Notes: generated by a model not told the origin, from the letters alone. Counted from the stretch's first letter, positions 18,166-28,426 are shown. The stretch is DNA of 64,000 nt from Ruminococcus sp. Marseille-P6503 (GCF_900604945.1 NZ_UWPB01000001.1:62001-126000); one strand, 5' to 3'. A program made the numbers and translations.

Positions 18166-18319
18166 TAGCAATAATAAAAAGTTTACGTTTTATTATTTTG
18201 TAGCGCAGCTTTATTTTTCCTTTTGAAGAAAATATGACCTGACGTCATATGTGCTGATAAAAAATACCTATATTCTGCATCAGATACTGCGTTTAAGAAA
18301 AGGACAGGGCTGTCAGCAC

Positions 18320-18348
18320 TTGTAATTTATAACGCGACGTGGTATAAT
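18320..18348 (+). promoter_or_regulatory. Sigma-A promoter of the hydrolase-yifB unit
   Basis: TTGTAA, 17 bases, TATAAT, about 40 bases before the ATG at 18394. Confidence 0.65.
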
Positions 18349-18393
18349 AATGTAAAACGACGGTTTAAGTCGTATACGGAGGTAAATATAATT

Positions 18394-19347
18394 ATGAACT
18401 GCACAAAAATAAAATCATCCTATAAAAGCAGAGACGGTATCCATTCCGTCAGCTATCATGTCTGGTTCCCGGAAGGAAAGGTCAGGGGAGTTATACAGAT
18501 CTCTCACGGAATGTGCGAATATGTAATGCGCTATTACGACTTTGCGGAATATCTTGCCGCTCACGGCTTTTTAGTCTGCGGAAACGATCATCTCGGGCAT
18601 GGCGGCAGCGTTAATTCCGAGGACGAGCTGGGGTATTTCAGCGCGGAAAACGGCTGGCAAAACGTTGTGGCGGATCTGCACACGCTCACGAAGATAATTA
18701 AGAAAAACTATCCTGACGTTCCCTATTTTATGTTCGGTCACAGTATGGGAAGCTTTATGGCAAGGGCTTACTGCATAAAATACGGTTATGAGCTTGACGG
18801 CGCGGTGTTCTGCGGCACTAGCGGAGGCGTCAAAGGGATTGAGGGAATGCTGGCGTTTATAGAGGGTCTGAAAAAGCTTTACGGCGACAAATACAGAAGC
18901 AGTTTGGTTGACAACATCGCGTTCGGCGCCTATAACAGAAAGATCCCGGACAACACGACTCCATATGACTGGATATCAAGAGATGCTGATATTGTGGACA
19001 AATACAGCCGGGACAGCCGCTGTACTTTTATTTTTACTCTCAACGGATTTGAAAATCTTATGAAGGCGCTTTGGTATGTAAGCGGCGACAGGTGGTATAA
19101 GTCGTTCAGGAAGGAGCTTCCCGTACTGCTTATAGCCGGAGATGCAGATCCTGTGGGGGGATACGGAAAAGGCGTTGAAAGGGTGTACGATAAAATGCTC
19201 GCCAACGGCTGTAATGTAAGGCTGAAATTATACAGCGGAGCAAGACATGAGCTTGTTAATGAAACAAACCGCGGCGAGGTATATAAGGACGTGCTGGATT
19301 ATTTCATACAGCTTCTGCCGGAGAAACAGCGGTTATACGAAAAATAA
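18394..19347 (+). CDS. Serine hydrolase, alpha/beta fold (monoacylglycerol lipase / lysophospholipase-like)
   Basis: 317-residue cytoplasmic alpha/beta hydrolase of the Hydrolase_4 (serine aminopeptidase S33) type. The nucleophile elbow is GHSMGS. Upstream are the oxyanion region QISHGMCEY and CGNDHLGHGGS, as in monoacylglycerol lipases. A late LLIAGDADPVGG supplies the Asp and a GARHELVNE the His of the triad. No signal peptide. ATG at 18394 follows GGAGG. It lies 21 bases before yifB and probably forms an operon with it. The natural substrate (lipid ester or other) is unknown. Confidence 0.85.
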   Translation: MNCTKIKSSYKSRDGIHSVSYHVWFPEGKVRGVIQISHGMCEYVMRYYDFAEYLAAHGFLVCGNDHLGHGGSVNSEDELGYFSAENGWQNVVADLHTLTKIIKKNYPDVPYFMFGHSMGSFMARAYCIKYGYELDGAVFCGTSGGVKGIEGMLAFIEGLKKLYGDKYRSSLVDNIAFGAYNRKIPDNTTPYDWISRDADIVDKYSRDSRCTFIFTLNGFENLMKALWYVSGDRWYKSFRKELPVLLIAGDADPVGGYGKGVERVYDKMLANGCNVRLKLYSGARHELVNETNRGEVYKDVLDYFIQLLPEKQRLYEK

Positions 19348-19368
19348 AAACAGGGAGTATACGGTATA

Positions 19369-20895
19369 ATGTTTGCGAAAATAAACAGCTTGGGATTAAT
19401 GGGACTTAACGCTTTTCCGGTGGAAGTTGAAATCGAGGCCAGCAAGGGTATGCAGAGCTTTGATATCGTCGGTCTTGCCGACGCCGCCGTAAGGGAGAGC
19501 AGGGAGAGGATACGCTCCGCTCTCAGGTGCAGCAATATTAATTTTCCGGTCATGAGGGTAATGGTGAATCTTGCCCCTGCTGACAGAAAGAAATCCGGCT
19601 CGGTTCACGATCTTGGTATCGCGGCGGCTCTGCTTTCGGTTCTCGGCTTCTGCCGGGAGGAGCAGACCCGCGGCGCCGTTTTTATAGGGGAGGTTTCCCT
19701 CAGCGGTGAAATAAGAGGAATACGCGGTGTGCTGCCTATGACGATACTTGCAAGACAGTCGGGCTTTGAAGAGATATATGTTCCTTTTGAAAATGCGAGG
19801 GAAGCGGCGGTAATAGAGGGCATAAAGGTTTACGGTGTTGAGAGCGTAGCTCAGCTTGTGCTGCATTTTTCGGGTAAAGCGGTAATGCTTCCTGCCAAAG
19901 CGGTTCCGTCCGCAGGCACAGAGGTCGGAGGGCTTGATTTTGCCGACGTAAAAGGACAGCAAAGCGCTAAAAAGGCATTGGAAATCGCGGCGGCCGGAGG
20001 TCACAATGTGCTTATGATAGGTCCTCCGGGTTCGGGAAAATCGATGCTGGCGAAGCGTGTGCCGTCCATACTTCCCGGCATGACGTTCAATGAGTCGATA
20101 GAAACCACTAACATACATTCCGTAGCCGGACTTCTGGATAAGGACAACCCTCTTGTCTGCCGACGTCCTTTCCGTTCTCCTCATCACACGGTTTCAGCCG
20201 CCGGACTTTCCGGGGGAGGTTCTGTCCCAAGACCGGGAGAAATATCCCTTGCCCATAACGGAGTGCTCTTTCTGGACGAGCTTGCCGAGTTTTCACGACC
20301 TGCGCTGGAAATACTGCGTCAGCCGCTGGAGGACAGACAGGTGACGATCTCAAGGGTTTCCGGAAGCGTTACATATCCCTGTTCGTTTATGCTTATAGCG
20401 GCAATGAATCCCTGCCCCTGCGGATATTACGGACATCCGTCGAGAAAATGCGTCTGCTCGCCGAGGCAGGTGGCTTCGTATCTTTCAAGGGTATCGGGAC
20501 CGCTGCTGGATCGATTCGATATTCACGCTGAGGTGGCTCCGGTGGAATTTTCCGAGCTGTCCTCGCCTCATAAGGAGGAGCCGTCGGAGAAAATAAGGGA
20601 AAGGGTTCAAAGAGCCAGAGATATTCAGAACGCGCGTTTTAAGAATACGGGAATAACCTGCAACGCGCGCATAACCAGCGAGCTTATCAGGGAGGTTTGT
20701 CCCATGACCGGCAGCGCTGAGGAAACGCTGAAAAACGTATTTGAAAGGCTGGGTCTTTCGGCGAGAGCATATGACCGTATTTTAAAGGTAGCGAGAACCT
20801 GTGCTGATATGGAGGCTTCTCAGATGATTGAAAAAACGCATATAGCACAGGCGGTTCAGTACCGCAGTCTTGATCGGAAATATTGGGGTAATTAG
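19369..20895 (+). CDS. YifB/ComM family Mg-chelatase-like AAA+ ATPase
   Basis: 508-residue ATPase of the YifB/ComM family. An N-terminal Lon-like fold (1-170; FDIVGLADAAVRESRERI) is followed by an AAA+ domain with Walker A GPPGSGKSMLAKR, Walker B FLDELAEF, and a C-terminal lid domain. A cysteine cluster lies between (AAMNPCPCGYYGH...RKCVC), typical of the family. In Gram-negative bacteria ComM is a branch-migration helicase aiding integration of transformed DNA; in Firmicutes the role is less certain. It is downstream of the hydrolase gene and shares its transcript. Confidence 0.92.
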   Translation: MFAKINSLGLMGLNAFPVEVEIEASKGMQSFDIVGLADAAVRESRERIRSALRCSNINFPVMRVMVNLAPADRKKSGSVHDLGIAAALLSVLGFCREEQTRGAVFIGEVSLSGEIRGIRGVLPMTILARQSGFEEIYVPFENAREAAVIEGIKVYGVESVAQLVLHFSGKAVMLPAKAVPSAGTEVGGLDFADVKGQQSAKKALEIAAAGGHNVLMIGPPGSGKSMLAKRVPSILPGMTFNESIETTNIHSVAGLLDKDNPLVCRRPFRSPHHTVSAAGLSGGGSVPRPGEISLAHNGVLFLDELAEFSRPALEILRQPLEDRQVTISRVSGSVTYPCSFMLIAAMNPCPCGYYGHPSRKCVCSPRQVASYLSRVSGPLLDRFDIHAEVAPVEFSELSSPHKEEPSEKIRERVQRARDIQNARFKNTGITCNARITSELIREVCPMTGSAEETLKNVFERLGLSARAYDRILKVARTCADMEASQMIEKTHIAQAVQYRSLDRKYWGN

Positions 20896-20966
20896 GTAAA
20901 GTGTATAAATTATAAATACAAATATTGTATATGTATACAAAAAATATTTTGATAACGCAAAAAAGG

Positions 20967-20996
20967 TTGACATTTTATAGCAAACTATGGTATAAT
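20967..20996 (+). promoter_or_regulatory. Promoter before the first lipoprotein gene
   Basis: TTGACA, 18 bases, TATAAT, with a TG one base upstream (extended -10). The leader of about 165 bases can form a long-range stem: TTATGCGG (about 21027-21034) with CCGCATAA (about 21107-21114). Confidence 0.6.
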
Positions 20997-20997
20997 T

Positions 20998-21099
20998 TTG
21001 TCGAAAAGAGTCTATCAATACGTTTCTTATGCGGCAATGTCTGATCCGTCAAAATTTTATTATGGTTCATATACTGATTGGTATAGAACGATTTACTAA
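20998..21099 (+). other. Coding-like 33-codon stretch, possible leader peptide or gene remnant
   Basis: From TTG at 20998 the frame reads MSKRVYQYVSYAAMSDP and continues to a Tyr-rich end, stopping at 21097-21099. Composition looks protein-like, but there is no ribosome binding site and the TTG overlaps the promoter -10 region. It is either a leader peptide or the remains of a gene. The family was not recognised. Confidence 0.25.
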
Positions 21100-21176
21100 G
21101 GGAATACCGCATAAATATATTATATGGTTTTGCTGTTGATAACTGCGTTAAAGAACAATCAGAAAGGCGGATGATT

Positions 21177-21695
21177 ATGAAAACAGTAAAAACGATAATG
21201 CTTGCGACAATGACTTCATTATTGCTTGTATCGTGCAGTAATGCCCAAGAAGCGCAGGAAAACACCGGATCAGCCGGCTTAAAATCAAATAATGAAAGCC
21301 TTTCCGGTCAAGCTGTAACCGATGATATCAGTTCATATATATCAGAACCAGAATTTGAAGACGGCGACGAACCAATGACAGCAATATACTATAAAAAGCT
21401 ATATGCGGATATGGTTATCAGCACCCGGTATGATGGCTCGATCGCCGAGCTTGACTATTCATTGCTGGATGGTTACAGCTTTGTCGGAACGCTTTCAACA
21501 AAGTTTGAAAATTATAAACAAGATGATAAATGGGTAATGCCGGATACAGACTTTACTAGTAATTACTTTGAAGAGGGCGACGCTCTCCTGTACAATGAAG
21601 AAAAAGACAACTTCTTGGTTTGGTCTCAAAAGAGCAATTACTGGGTTACTATCACGCAGTTCCCCGTGGAAGATAGTTCATCTGCCCTTGATTGA
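21177..21695 (+). CDS. Putative lipoprotein, unknown function
   Basis: 172-residue exported protein. The N-terminus is a type II signal peptide with lipobox LLVSC, so it should be lipidated and face outward. The rest is acidic, with many Tyr, Asp and Glu, and no recognised domain. ATG at 21177 is preferred over the ATG at 21171, because AAAGG then has the normal nine-base spacing. It is the first of three lipoproteins in this stretch and has its own promoter. It shares no obvious family with the neighbours beyond the lipoprotein architecture. Function unknown. Confidence 0.75.
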   Translation: MKTVKTIMLATMTSLLLVSCSNAQEAQENTGSAGLKSNNESLSGQAVTDDISSYISEPEFEDGDEPMTAIYYKKLYADMVISTRYDGSIAELDYSLLDGYSFVGTLSTKFENYKQDDKWVMPDTDFTSNYFEEGDALLYNEEKDNFLVWSQKSNYWVTITQFPVEDSSSALD

Positions 21696-21874
21696 GCGCA
21701 AAAGCTGATGAAAGCCGGTCCGTTTCCCATAGGCGCTAAGAACGTTGGCTGAGTATTCTGGTCAGCAGGCGGGCGGTCTTAGTCGTATTGTAAAAGCTTA
21801 GGTGAAACTATACAAACTATGCAGACAGAATCTAGTGAAGCATACAAATATGAACCTGTAAATTCTGTGGAAAG

Positions 21875-21903
21875 TTGACTTATATCTTTATATGTAGTAT
21901 AAT
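21875..21903 (+). promoter_or_regulatory. Sigma-A promoter of the cysteine-protease-like gene
   Basis: TTGACT, 17 bases, TATAAT. It lies inside the longer open frame from 21875, which argues that the real start is the ATG at 21929. Confidence 0.7.
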
Positions 21904-21928
21904 TATTACAAGGAAGGATGTGGTCAAA

Positions 21929-22996
21929 ATGTTTAAACGTATATTAACGATTTTATTGACAGTTGTATTGTGTATTTCAAGTTCATTATCTGTATTTGCT
22001 CAATCTGTTGTAAACTCGGATGACTATTATTCTTATGATATACAGCTTATTATTGATACAATGAATTTTGGAGACTTTGTCCAAAAAAGGGCCTTGTATG
22101 ATTCGAATGATCAAATCGTTGCTTATTATTATGAATTTACTAATGGGTATTTAATTTCTGATAAAAATGGAATTACCATTGAGTACAGTGATAGTGGATT
22201 TCCTAGTTTTAAAGATATACCTGAAAGCATAAATATTTATTATATTGGTCCGTTTGAATATTACTATCGTGATTTTAACGGAGATTTTGCACATTTTTCA
22301 AGTAACCAGAAAATCACAAGTGAAGAATTTAAAGAATGCAGTATAAGCTTTAAAAAACAGATTAACAATGCATCAAATGCCAGCTCAATTTCTCAAATAA
22401 ATATTAAAGCAGCCTCAACTCCTGAAATTGAAGCTATAAAATTGCCTTTACCTAAAAGGTATTACGCATATAATGATGATAATACAAAATGTTGTTCTTT
22501 AGCGGCATTAATTCTTGTTTATTATTATTCTGATATTAAGGAAAAATGCTTAACAAACATTTTTTTTGAGAATAATTCTCGTTCATTTTTTAATGCCTTA
22601 TTGTCATACATACAATTAAATGGCTCAAATTGTCCTGATAAATCAGATCCTAATTCTCCGTATGGAACTTCTAATTCATTAAAATTAGGTTTAAATGCTT
22701 TTTTGGATACACAAAATAAATCAGATTTAAGACTTGTTCAAGGAACTGGGTTGTCAATATATGGTTTAGCGAGAATGATAATAGGTTCTGCGAAGGTTCC
22801 AGCAATCATATGCTATTATCCTAATCCATCAAGCAGTAATATTGGTCATGCAGTTTTTTGCTATGGATACAGATATATAACTGTCAATGGTAGCGAAGTA
22901 CGCAATGATATGATTGTTAATGACGGGTATGGGAAAAATGAATGCTATGTAGACATGAGCTATGCATATAGTTTTCAATATCTTGCGAATAGTTGA
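21929..22996 (+). CDS. Secreted papain-fold (C39-like) cysteine protease candidate
   Basis: 355-residue protein with a signal peptide (MFKRILTILLTVVLCISSSL..., cleavage near SVFAQ), a Tyr/Asp-rich region of about 130 residues that could be a propeptide, and a C-terminal domain with papain-fold peptidase spacing. That domain has a Cys in DNTKCCSLAAL followed by a helix, a His in IGHAVFCYGY, and an Asp in IVNDGYG. The usual Gln before the Cys is not clear, so activity is uncertain. Base composition is strikingly AT-rich with different codon use from both neighbours, suggesting transfer. It has its own promoter and an AAGGAAGG site 11 bases before the ATG. Alternative: an inactive papain-fold adhesin or bacteriocin-type peptidase. 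Confidence 0.65.
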   Translation: MFKRILTILLTVVLCISSSLSVFAQSVVNSDDYYSYDIQLIIDTMNFGDFVQKRALYDSNDQIVAYYYEFTNGYLISDKNGITIEYSDSGFPSFKDIPESINIYYIGPFEYYYRDFNGDFAHFSSNQKITSEEFKECSISFKKQINNASNASSISQINIKAASTPEIEAIKLPLPKRYYAYNDDNTKCCSLAALILVYYYSDIKEKCLTNIFFENNSRSFFNALLSYIQLNGSNCPDKSDPNSPYGTSNSLKLGLNAFLDTQNKSDLRLVQGTGLSIYGLARMIIGSAKVPAIICYYPNPSSSNIGHAVFCYGYRYITVNGSEVRNDMIVNDGYGKNECYVDMSYAYSFQYLANS

Positions 22997-23011
22997 CAAG
23001 GGGATGATGTA

Positions 23012-23548
23012 ATGAAACGCTTAACATTAGTTTTGGCATTTGCAGCGGCGTTGCTGGTATCCTGCGGAAATGTGGAGGATTCGTCGTTGAGTTCGGAAAG
23101 AAACGACGAAAATGCAGGCGCTGAATTTTCAGCCGCCGAAAACGCTGCTCATGTAAGCAAGGAGTACAGAATCTATAATCCTGAAAATGACATTAGCGGC
23201 GCTTCTGAGCGTGTGACGGTCAGCGGGGATATGGCGGAGAAGTTTGATTCCTTGTGCAAAGCCGTTCTTGAGGATAGGTCTGATGAGATGGAATATTCTT
23301 TGCAGAAGGCTAAAGAGGAAGGCTGGGCAGGCGGCATATCGCTGAACATAGAAGTCTATGAGGAGGGAAAACAGACGCTCAGCATAGATTTACGCAGTTA
23401 CCGAAGTTATATTGATAATAATTCATCCGAGCCTGGTAAGGTTACGGTAAGAGAAGCGGATTCAGATACTGCCGTGGATTATACCTGCACCAGCGTGGAA
23501 AATTACCGCGCGCTGTGTGAAGCGGTTCAGGAGGCGACTGCTGAATAA
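23012..23548 (+). CDS. Putative lipoprotein, unknown function
   Basis: 178-residue exported protein with a type II signal peptide (lipobox LLVSC at residues 14-18). A Ser/Glu/Asn linker is followed by an alpha/beta domain of about 120 residues rich in Glu and Asp. ATG follows AAGGGG at eight bases. It starts 15 bases after the protease-like gene and is probably co-transcribed with it and with the next lipoprotein. Domain layout (short linker, then about 120 residues ending in a helix with regular Tyr/Leu spacing) is similar to the next gene, so the two may be diverged duplicates; this is by eye only. Function unknown. Confidence 0.75.
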   Translation: MKRLTLVLAFAAALLVSCGNVEDSSLSSERNDENAGAEFSAAENAAHVSKEYRIYNPENDISGASERVTVSGDMAEKFDSLCKAVLEDRSDEMEYSLQKAKEEGWAGGISLNIEVYEEGKQTLSIDLRSYRSYIDNNSSEPGKVTVREADSDTAVDYTCTSVENYRALCEAVQEATAE

Positions 23549-23605
23549 AGCGATTGTGATTTCATTAGTGCTCTGCTTGTGAACGACGAAAAACGAGGTG
23601 ATTTT

Positions 23606-24142
23606 ATGAAAAAGACTTTAGTTTTTTTGGCATTGGCGCTGACTTTGACGGCGACTGCCTGCGGTCAGACTGGTGAGGACGAAGCTCTGACTGCAAAGCC
23701 GGCGGAGCAGATTTCCGAGGTTTCTGACGGATATCCTCAGTATTCTGTCGAGTGCTTTATGGAAAAATGCTCCCCCGAAGAAAAGCCGAAATATGCTGTG
23801 GACGATGCGGAGCAGAAAAATCGGATAGTATCGCTTTATAACAAAGCCGTAAACGAAAGTACGGAAATTGAGTTTGACTCCGGTTACGATATTCTGTCAG
23901 GCGGAGAAATGCCTGTGTTTACTCTAACGGAGGAGGACGGAACGGTTATTACGGTACAGCTTCAGGCGGTTAAGAATTACGATGAGGATAAATTGCAGAG
24001 AGGAAACATTCTTTGCTTGGTAGGTAATTCAAATGAAGGCTTTAAGCAGGAGGATATTGAGTATTCGTCCTACAGGTGCGACAGCAAAACCTATAACGAG
24101 CTTTACAGCGAGCTTGAAAATGTAATGAGCGTCAACGCTTAA
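23606..24142 (+). CDS. Putative lipoprotein, unknown function
   Basis: 178-residue exported protein with a type II signal peptide ending in lipobox LTATAC. The mature part is acidic, with two extra cysteines in VECFMEKC, and a domain ending DSKTYNELYSELENVM. ATG at 23606 was chosen because an ACGAGGTG site lies nine bases upstream and the signal peptide then starts with MKKT; the longer frame from 23579 adds charged residues. It is the last gene before the rpoBC promoter. The role may be in the same surface process as the two lipoproteins and the protease-like gene, but this is only context. Confidence 0.75.
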   Translation: MKKTLVFLALALTLTATACGQTGEDEALTAKPAEQISEVSDGYPQYSVECFMEKCSPEEKPKYAVDDAEQKNRIVSLYNKAVNESTEIEFDSGYDILSGGEMPVFTLTEEDGTVITVQLQAVKNYDEDKLQRGNILCLVGNSNEGFKQEDIEYSSYRCDSKTYNELYSELENVMSVNA

Positions 24143-24251
24143 TGAAAAATTTACAGAACGCTCACGGAACTGTCATTATAGAACTTTGAGGGTCGAAAAC
24201 TGCGGTTTTTGTGCAAAACGTAAAATCTGATATTTGCAGGGTGTAAAGCTC

Positions 24252-24280
24252 TTGACTTTTGATTTAGTATATTATATAAT
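24252..24280 (+). promoter_or_regulatory. Strong promoter of rpoBC
   Basis: TTGACT, 17 bases, TATAAT in an AT-rich setting. The leader of about 155 bases has two hairpins: TTTTCAT/ATGAAAA near 24325-24340, and GCCGG/CCGGC around 24373-24400, close to the ribosome binding site. Confidence 0.8.
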
Positions 24281-24440
24281 AGTATACTGTATCATAATGG
24301 AGTTTTACACCTTTTTTATTGATTTTCATCAATGAAAACTGCTGAAAATTCTGAATAATGTGTAAATCTTTGCCGGCGGATGTTTTCAGATGTCCGGCGT
24401 CAAACGGTATACCGGATAAATTTAAGGAGTGATTGAGCCT

Positions 24441-27400
24441 ATGGTGAATGTCAAGGACGTGAAGCTTGGCAAAAATACCCGAAAGAGTTTTGCGAAGATC
24501 AATGAGGTCTTGGAGATCCCTAATCTTATCGAGGTGCAGAAAAACTCGTATAAGTGGTTCCTGGAAGAGGGTCTTAAAGAGGTATTCAGAGATGTGTCTA
24601 CGATTACCGACTACAACGGTACGCTTGAGCTTAATTTTGTAGACTACCGTTTTGACGATACGCCTAAGTATTCGGTTGCCGAGTGCAAGGAGCGGGACGT
24701 TACCTACGCTACTCCTCTCAGAGTGACCGCCAGGCTTAACAATACAGAAACCGGAGAGATCAAGGAATCCGAAGTATTCATGGGCGATTTCCCTATGATG
24801 ACCGACAGCGGAACCTTTGTTATCAACGGCGCTGAGCGGGTTATTGTTTCTCAGCTTGTGCGTTCGCCGGGCGTTTACTACTCCTTTGACAAGGATAAAA
24901 CCGGAAAGGATCTGTTCAAATCGACGGTTATTCCTAACCGCGGCGCGTGGCTGGAATATGAAATGGATTCCAACGACGTTGTCTATGTAAGAATAGACAA
25001 GAACAGAAAAATTCCGCTGACTACCTTTATCCGCGCTCTCGGACTCGGTACAAACGAGGAAATTGAAGAGGTGTTCGGTTCGGACGAAAGGATCAATCAG
25101 ACGATTCTGCAGAAGGACCAGACCGCCAACCGCGAAGAGGCGCTGCTTGAGGTCTATAAGAAGCTTCGCCCCGGCGAGCCTCCTACAGTAGACAGCGCGG
25201 TAACTCATCTGAACAATCTGTTCTTTGACGCGAAAAGATACGACCTTTCAAGGTTCGGACGCTATAAATACAATAAGAAGCTGGGCGTAGGCTCCCGTCT
25301 TTCGGGACATACCGTTTCCCGTGACGTAGTTAATCCCCTTACCGGAGAAATAATGGCGGAGGCAGGCGAGTTCATTAATTATGAGCGCGCTATGGAGATC
25401 GAGTCCGCAGGCGTTTACGAGGCTTACGTTACCGTAGAGGCTAAGGAGTTTGTTACTTCTCCGTCGACCGGCGAAACCGTTGTTAAAATGGAGGAGCGCG
25501 AAGTCAAGATCATCGGAAGCGGCATGGTCGATATAACAAAATATGTTGACTTTGACGTAGCGCAGTTCGGTATCAATGAGAAGGTGTCCTTTAACGTTCT
25601 TAAGGAGATCCTCGAGGAGTCCGACTCTGAGGAGGAGCTGATGGAGAATGTGAAGGCAAGAGCGGACGAGCTTGTTCCTAAGCATATAACCATTGACGAT
25701 ATTATCGCTACCGTTTCATATTTCCTCAATCTCTGCGAGGGAGTAGGAACGGTTGACGATATAGACCATCTGGGCAACAGACGTATCCGTTCGGTAGGCG
25801 AGCTGCTTCAGAATCAGTTCAGAATCGGCTTCACCAGAATGGAAAGAGTGATCCGCGAAAGAATGAATATTCAGTCGCAGGATATGGAGGTAGTTACCCC
25901 TGCCGCTCTTATCAATATCAGACCGATAACCGCTGCGATTAAGGAGTTTTTCGGCTCGTCGCCGCTTTCGCAGTTTATGGATCAGAACAATCCGCTTGCG
26001 GAGCTTACTCATAAGAGAAGGCTTTCCGCCCTCGGTCCCGGAGGACTTTCCCGTGACCGCGCCGGATTTGAGGTGCGTGACGTTCACTATTCCCACTACG
26101 GAAGAATGTGTCCTATTGAAACTCCTGAAGGTCCTAATATCGGACTTATCTCTTATCTTGCTTCCTTTGCGAGAATCAACGAGTACGGATTTATCGAGGC
26201 TCCGTACCGCAAGGTGGACAAGGAAACCGGCGTTGTTACCGACGAGGTTGTATATATGACCGCCGATGTTGAGGATAATTATATGGTCGCTCAGGCAAAC
26301 GAGCCTCTTACAGAGGATCATAAGTTTGCAAGGGCAAAGGTAAACGGAAGATACCGTGACCAGATCCTTGAGATCGAGCGCGATAAGATAGATTTTATGG
26401 ACGTATCTCCTAAGATGGTAGTATCCGTGGCTACGGCGTGTATCCCGTTCCTGGAGAACGACGACGCGAACCGCGCGCTCATGGGCTCAAATATGCAGAG
26501 ACAGGCTGTTCCTCTGCTGAAAACCGAATCTCCTATAGTGGGAACCGGTATGGAGTACAAGGCTTGCGTCGATTCTGGCGTTTCGGTGGTTTCCGAAAAG
26601 GCAGGCGTAGTTGAAAGCGTAGACGCGGATAAGATAGTTGTCCGCGAGGACGACGGAAATCTGCGTACCTATCAGCTTACCAAGTTCAAGCGTTCAAACG
26701 CCGGAACCTGTACAAATCAGCGCCCGATAGTTGAAAAGGGCGAAAGAATAGAGGCTCATCAGGTTATAGGCGACGGTCCCGCTACCTCCAACGGAGAGCT
26801 TTCGCTGGGAAAGAACGCTCTTATAGGCTTTATGACCTGGGAGGGCTATAACTATGAGGACGCCGTTCTGCTTAACGAAAACCTGGTAAGGCAGGATAAA
26901 TATACTTCAATTCATATTGAGGAATACGAGATCGAATGCCGCGACACCAAGCTGGGACCCGAGGAGATCACAAGAGATATTCCCAATGTAGGAGAGGACG
27001 CTCTTAAGGACCTTGACGAAAACGGTATTATCCGTATAGGAGCCGAGGTAAGAGCCGGAGATATTCTCGTAGGAAAGGTAACTCCCAAGGGCGAGACCGA
27101 GCTTACGGCGGAGGAAAGACTGCTGAGGGCTATTTTCGGCGAAAAGGCGAGAGAGGTAAGGGATAATTCCCTTAAGGTGCCTCACGGAGAAGCGGGAACA
27201 ATTATCGACGTAAAGGTATTTACCCGCGAGAACTGCGACGAGCTTTCGCCCGGAGTAAATATGCTTGTAAGATGCTATATAGCGCAGAAGAGAAAGATCT
27301 CTGTCGGAGATAAAATGGCGGGACGCCACGGAAACAAGGGCGTAGTTTCCCGTATTCTTCCTCAGGAGGATATGCCGTTCCTGGAGGACGGAACTCCGCT

Positions 27401-28295
27401 CGATATCGTGCTTAACCCTCTGGGCGTACCTTCCCGTATGAACATCGGTCAGGTGCTTGAGGTACACCTCGGTATGGCGGCTAAGGCGCTGGGCTGGAAG
27501 ATAATGACTCCGGTATTTGACGGAGCTCACGAGGAGGATATCAGGGAGTGCTTCAGAGAGGCTCAGCAGAAGCATTTGGAGCACAAGGACGACGAGTTCT
27601 CTCTCCATACGATGGACGAAGTTATAAATCCAAGCGCTCTTGAAATGAGCGAGGACGGAAAGTTTACCGTTTACGACGGAAGAACCGGCGAGAAGTTTGA
27701 CAACCGCGTAACTGTCGGATATATGTATTATCTCAAGCTTCACCATCTGGTTGACGATAAGATCCACGCCCGTTCAGTAGGTCCTTACTCGCTGGTAACA
27801 CAGCAGCCTCTCGGCGGTAAGGCACAGTTCGGCGGTCAGAGATTCGGAGAAATGGAGGTTTGGGCGCTGGAGGCTTACGGCGCGGCTTACACTCTTCAGG
27901 AGATCCTTACCGTTAAATCCGACGATACCGTCGGACGCGTCAAGACCTACGAGGCTATCGTCAAGGGACAGAATGTTCCCAGACCGGGAATCCCCGAGGC
28001 GTTCAAGGTTCTTATCAAGGAGCTTCAGTCGCTTGGTCTTGATATTAAGGTACTCAATATCAACAACGAGGAGATCGACCTCAAGCAGTCGTTTGACGAC
28101 GATGACGATTTTGTTCCTCACGCGGCTTCCGAGGCGGAGGAGAATATGGACTTCAGCCTTGACGACGGAGATCTCGACGAAGGCTTTATGGCTGAGGACG
28201 AGGACGGAATATCCGAGCTTGAGCTTGATTCAGACGACGATTTTGCCGACGATCTCGACGATACAGATTTATTCCTGAGTGATGACGAGGAGTAA
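24441..28295 (+). CDS. rpoB: DNA-directed RNA polymerase beta subunit
   Basis: Catalytic beta subunit of RNA polymerase, 1284 residues from the ATG at 24441. That start gives the family N-terminus [17 protein letters not shown] and has AAGGAG 11 bases upstream; a GTG at 24429 overlaps that site. The rifampicin-cluster region is complete ([12 protein letters not shown], then [15 protein letters not shown]). The switch and flap regions and the C-terminal clamp ([21 protein letters not shown]) are intact. The last 65 or so residues form a very acidic tail (DDDDD..., ending LFLSDDEE), longer than in many relatives. Unlike the common Firmicutes order, no rplK-A-J-L genes precede it: the upstream neighbour is a lipoprotein, and it uses its own promoter. 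Confidence 0.98.
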   Translation: MVNVKDVKLGKNTRKSFAKINEVLEIPNLIEVQKNSYKWFLEEGLKEVFRDVSTITDYNGTLELNFVDYRFDDTPKYSVAECKERDVTYATPLRVTARLNNTETGEIKESEVFMGDFPMMTDSGTFVINGAERVIVSQLVRSPGVYYSFDKDKTGKDLFKSTVIPNRGAWLEYEMDSNDVVYVRIDKNRKIPLTTFIRALGLGTNEEIEEVFGSDERINQTILQKDQTANREEALLEVYKKLRPGEPPTVDSAVTHLNNLFFDAKRYDLSRFGRYKYNKKLGVGSRLSGHTVSRDVVNPLTGEIMAEAGEFINYERAMEIESAGVYEAYVTVEAKEFVTSPSTGETVVKMEEREVKIIGSGMVDITKYVDFDVAQFGINEKVSFNVLKEILEESDSEEELMENVKARADELVPKHITIDDIIATVSYFLNLCEGVGTVDDIDHLGNRRIRSVGELLQNQFRIGFTRMERVIRERMNIQSQDMEVVTPAALINIRPITAAIKEFFGSSPLSQFMDQNNPLAELTHKRRLSALGPGGLSRDRAGFEVRDVHYSHYGRMCPIETPEGPNIGLISYLASFARINEYGFIEAPYRKVDKETGVVTDEVVYMTADVEDNYMVAQANEPLTEDHKFARAKVNGRYRDQILEIERDKIDFMDVSPKMVVSVATACIPFLENDDANRALMGSNMQRQAVPLLKTESPIVGTGMEYKACVDSGVSVVSEKAGVVESVDADKIVVREDDGNLRTYQLTKFKRSNAGTCTNQRPIVEKGERIEAHQVIGDGPATSNGELSLGKNALIGFMTWEGYNYEDAVLLNENLVRQDKYTSIHIEEYEIECRDTKLGPEEITRDIPNVGEDALKDLDENGIIRIGAEVRAGDILVGKVTPKGETELTAEERLLRAIFGEKAREVRDNSLKVPHGEAGTIIDVKVFTRENCDELSPGVNMLVRCYIAQKRKISVGDKMAGRHGNKGVVSRILPQEDMPFLEDGTPLDIVLNPLGVPSRMNIGQVLEVHLGMAAKALGWKIMTPVFDGAHEEDIRECFREAQQKHLEHKDDEFSLHTMDEVINPSALEMSEDGKFTVYDGRTGEKFDNRVTVGYMYYLKLHHLVDDKIHARSVGPYSLVTQQPLGGKAQFGGQRFGEMEVWALEAYGAAYTLQEILTVKSDDTVGRVKTYEAIVKGQNVPRPGIPEAFKVLIKELQSLGLDIKVLNINNEEIDLKQSFDDDDDFVPHAASEAEENMDFSLDDGDLDEGFMAEDEDGISELELDSDDDFADDLDDTDLFLSDDEE

Positions 28296-28344
28296 TACCG
28301 GTAGTAAAGCAAACGACTGGTATAAACAAAGGATTTTCGCATTG

Positions 28345-28368
28345 CCGCGGACGCTTTCACGTCTGCGG
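28345..28368 (+). promoter_or_regulatory. Hairpin in the rpoB-rpoC gap
   Basis: CCGCGGACG pairs with CGTCTGCGG (one G-U), with flanking GCAT/ATGC extending the stem. The 131-base gap between rpoB and rpoC is unusually long. The hairpin lacks a T run, so it may be a processing or stability element rather than a terminator. Confidence 0.45.
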
Positions 28369-28426
28369 AGCTATGCGTTAAGCGGACATTCGTAACCAAA
28401 AACTATACAGGAAGAGGGTACTATTT

